Origin: Thermoplasmata archaeon
GTDB lineage: Archaea > Thermoplasmatota > Thermoplasmata > Lutacidiplasmatales > UBA184
DNA length: 5,371 nucleotides
Direction: 5' to 3'
NCBI GenBank assembly: GCA_030039995.1
Contig: JASHUL010000212.1
Coordinates: 1 to 5,371, forward strand
The notes beneath the pieces are model-generated. The model was not told the DNA's origin, made no database searches, and worked only from the letters and a program-made list of their open reading frames with translations. Positions 4,293 to 5,371 of the stretch are shown one piece after another. The position numbers were made by a program, and so were the translations under genes. Position 1 is the stretch's first letter, and every line of letters begins with the position of its first letter.

Positions 4293-5371
4293 ATGGGCGA
4301 AGCGGTCACGCTCCGGGTCGCCGAGGCGTTCCAGCAGGATATCGGCCTCGGGACGGCCCGTCTCGACGTGCAGACCCGGCAACGGCTGAAGGTCGGTCTC
4401 GGCGACGTCGTCGAGATCCGCGGCCGCAAGGCGACCCCCGCCATCGTGAGCCGGGCCCAGCCCGACGACGAGGGGAAGGGGCTCGTCCGGATCGAGGCGG
4501 TCGTCCGACGGAACGCCGGCGTGAGCATCGGCGACCGGATCCAGGTCCAGCGGGTCGACTGCCCGAACGCCGATTCGGTCACGATCGCCCCGATCTACGC
4601 CGGCAGCGCCCGGATGGACCTCGGCCCGGGCCTCGAGAGCTTCGTCGCGAAGGCGCTCGCGCGACGCCCGTTCGTGCGCGGCGATGTGTTCGTCATCCCG
4701 GGCGTCTTCCTCATGGGCGGCTCGTTGCCGTTCATGGTCGTCGCGACGCAACCGAAAGGGATCGTCCAGGTCGCGCCGGCCACGCTGATCACGATCAAGG
4801 AGGAGACGGTCAGCGAGGCAGAGGTCGCCGCGCCCCGGGTCTCCTACGAGGACATCGGCGGGCTCAAGGAGAAACTCGGACGCGTCCGGGAGATGATCGA
4901 GCTGCCGCTCAAACACCCCGAACTGTTCGACCGGCTCGCGATCACGCCGCCGAAGGGCGTGCTCCTCTACGGGCCGCCCGGGACCGGCAAGACGCTGATC
5001 GCGAAGGCGGTCGCGAACGAGGCCGGGGCCCACTTCATCGGCATTCAGGGGCCCGAGATCATCTCGAAGTACTACGGCGAGAGCGAGAAGGAGCTCCGCG
5101 AGAAGTTCGAGGAGGCGGAGAAGAACGCGCCGAGCGTCATCTTCATCGACGAGCTCGACTCGATCGCTCCGCGCCGGGACGAGGTCGTCGGCGAGGTCGA
5201 GCGCCGGGTCGTCGCCCAGCTTCTGACGCTGATGGACGGGCTCTCGGGTCGGGGGAACGTCATCGTGATCGCCGCCACGAACCGCGAAGAGGCGATCGAC
5301 CCGGCGCTGCGCCGACCGGGGCGGTTCGACCGGGAGATCGAGATCGGGGTCCCGACCCAGGAAGGTCGGCT
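4293..5371 (+). CDS. VAT/Cdc48-family AAA ATPase, N-terminal part (gene runs off the right edge)
   Basis: VAT is the archaeal homologue of Cdc48/p97, a cytoplasmic hexameric unfoldase that threads proteins through its pore, often handing them to the proteasome. The 359 visible codons cover the substrate-binding N domain (about 1-180: a double-psi barrel half starting LRVAEAFQQDIGLGTARLD and a second half with GPGLESFVAK and PKGIVQVAPATLI) and most of the first ATPase domain. That domain opens with SYEDIGGL (184-191) and has Walker A GPPGTGKT (227-234), pore loop KYYG (259-262), Walker B VIFIDE (282-287, D286 and E287), sensor 1 N330 in AATN, and arginine fingers R341 and R344 in RRPGRFD. The aromatic pore loop is the archaeal form, where eukaryotic p97 has none in D1. 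The full protein should be about 730-800 residues with a second ATPase domain outside the window. The ATG at 4293 is preferred because the N-domain starts at once after it. No sequence defect is seen. Confidence 0.96.
   Translation, partial: MGEAVTLRVAEAFQQDIGLGTARLDVQTRQRLKVGLGDVVEIRGRKATPAIVSRAQPDDEGKGLVRIEAVVRRNAGVSIGDRIQVQRVDCPNADSVTIAPIYAGSARMDLGPGLESFVAKALARRPFVRGDVFVIPGVFLMGGSLPFMVVATQPKGIVQVAPATLITIKEETVSEAEVAAPRVSYEDIGGLKEKLGRVREMIELPLKHPELFDRLAITPPKGVLLYGPPGTGKTLIAKAVANEAGAHFIGIQGPEIISKYYGESEKELREKFEEAEKNAPSVIFIDELDSIAPRRDEVVGEVERRVVAQLLTLMDGLSGRGNVIVIAATNREEAIDPALRRPGRFDREIEIGVPTQEGR

Noticed and set aside
4260..5033. Minus-strand frame of 257 residues opposite the VAT gene
   Set aside because: It is rich in Arg/Asp and Leu with no motif, while the plus strand carries a textbook AAA ATPase.
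1..5371. CRISPR arrays, insertion sequences, integrase attachment repeats
   Set aside because: No regularly spaced direct repeats, no transposase or integrase frame, and no repeated tRNA 3' end were seen.

Overview
The window looks like chromosomal DNA of a very GC-rich archaeon. The archaeal signals are a VAT/Cdc48-type AAA ATPase, the KEOPS subunit Cgi121, a tRNA intron framed by a bulge-helix-bulge motif, tRNA genes without an encoded CCA end, and isolated AT-rich boxes about 25-30 bases upstream of starts that mostly lack a Shine-Dalgarno site, as expected for TATA-box promoters and leaderless mRNAs. A high-GC member of the Thermoplasmatota or another euryarchaeal lineage fits, but this placement is inference.

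The left part (1-3311) is transcribed leftward, on the minus strand. In reading order it holds a 303-residue protein of unknown function with a degenerate repeat (2400-3311), a metallo-beta-lactamase-fold hydrolase close to the persulfide dioxygenase/glyoxalase II group (1742-2353), cgi121 (1166-1732), tRNA-Gly(UCC) with an intron in its T-loop (1025-1125), tRNA-Ser(UGA) (873-956), and mutS, whose first 274 codons lie in the window (1-822).

The right part is transcribed rightward: a DUF72 TIM-barrel protein (3418-4263), then the first 359 codons of a VAT/Cdc48 ATPase (4293 to the window end). The two halves diverge from a 106-base region (3312-3417) that carries two identical GATATC-centred AT boxes, one for each direction.

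Most of the genes are housekeeping: tRNA supply and modification (tRNAs, Cgi121), mismatch repair (MutS) and protein unfolding (VAT). There is no sign of a mobile element, CRISPR array or defence island. The most notable item is the 30-base non-canonical tRNA intron at position 59/60: its bulge-helix-bulge motif uses the T-stem of the tRNA as the outer helix. Second is the unassigned 303-residue protein beside the persulfide-dioxygenase-like gene.
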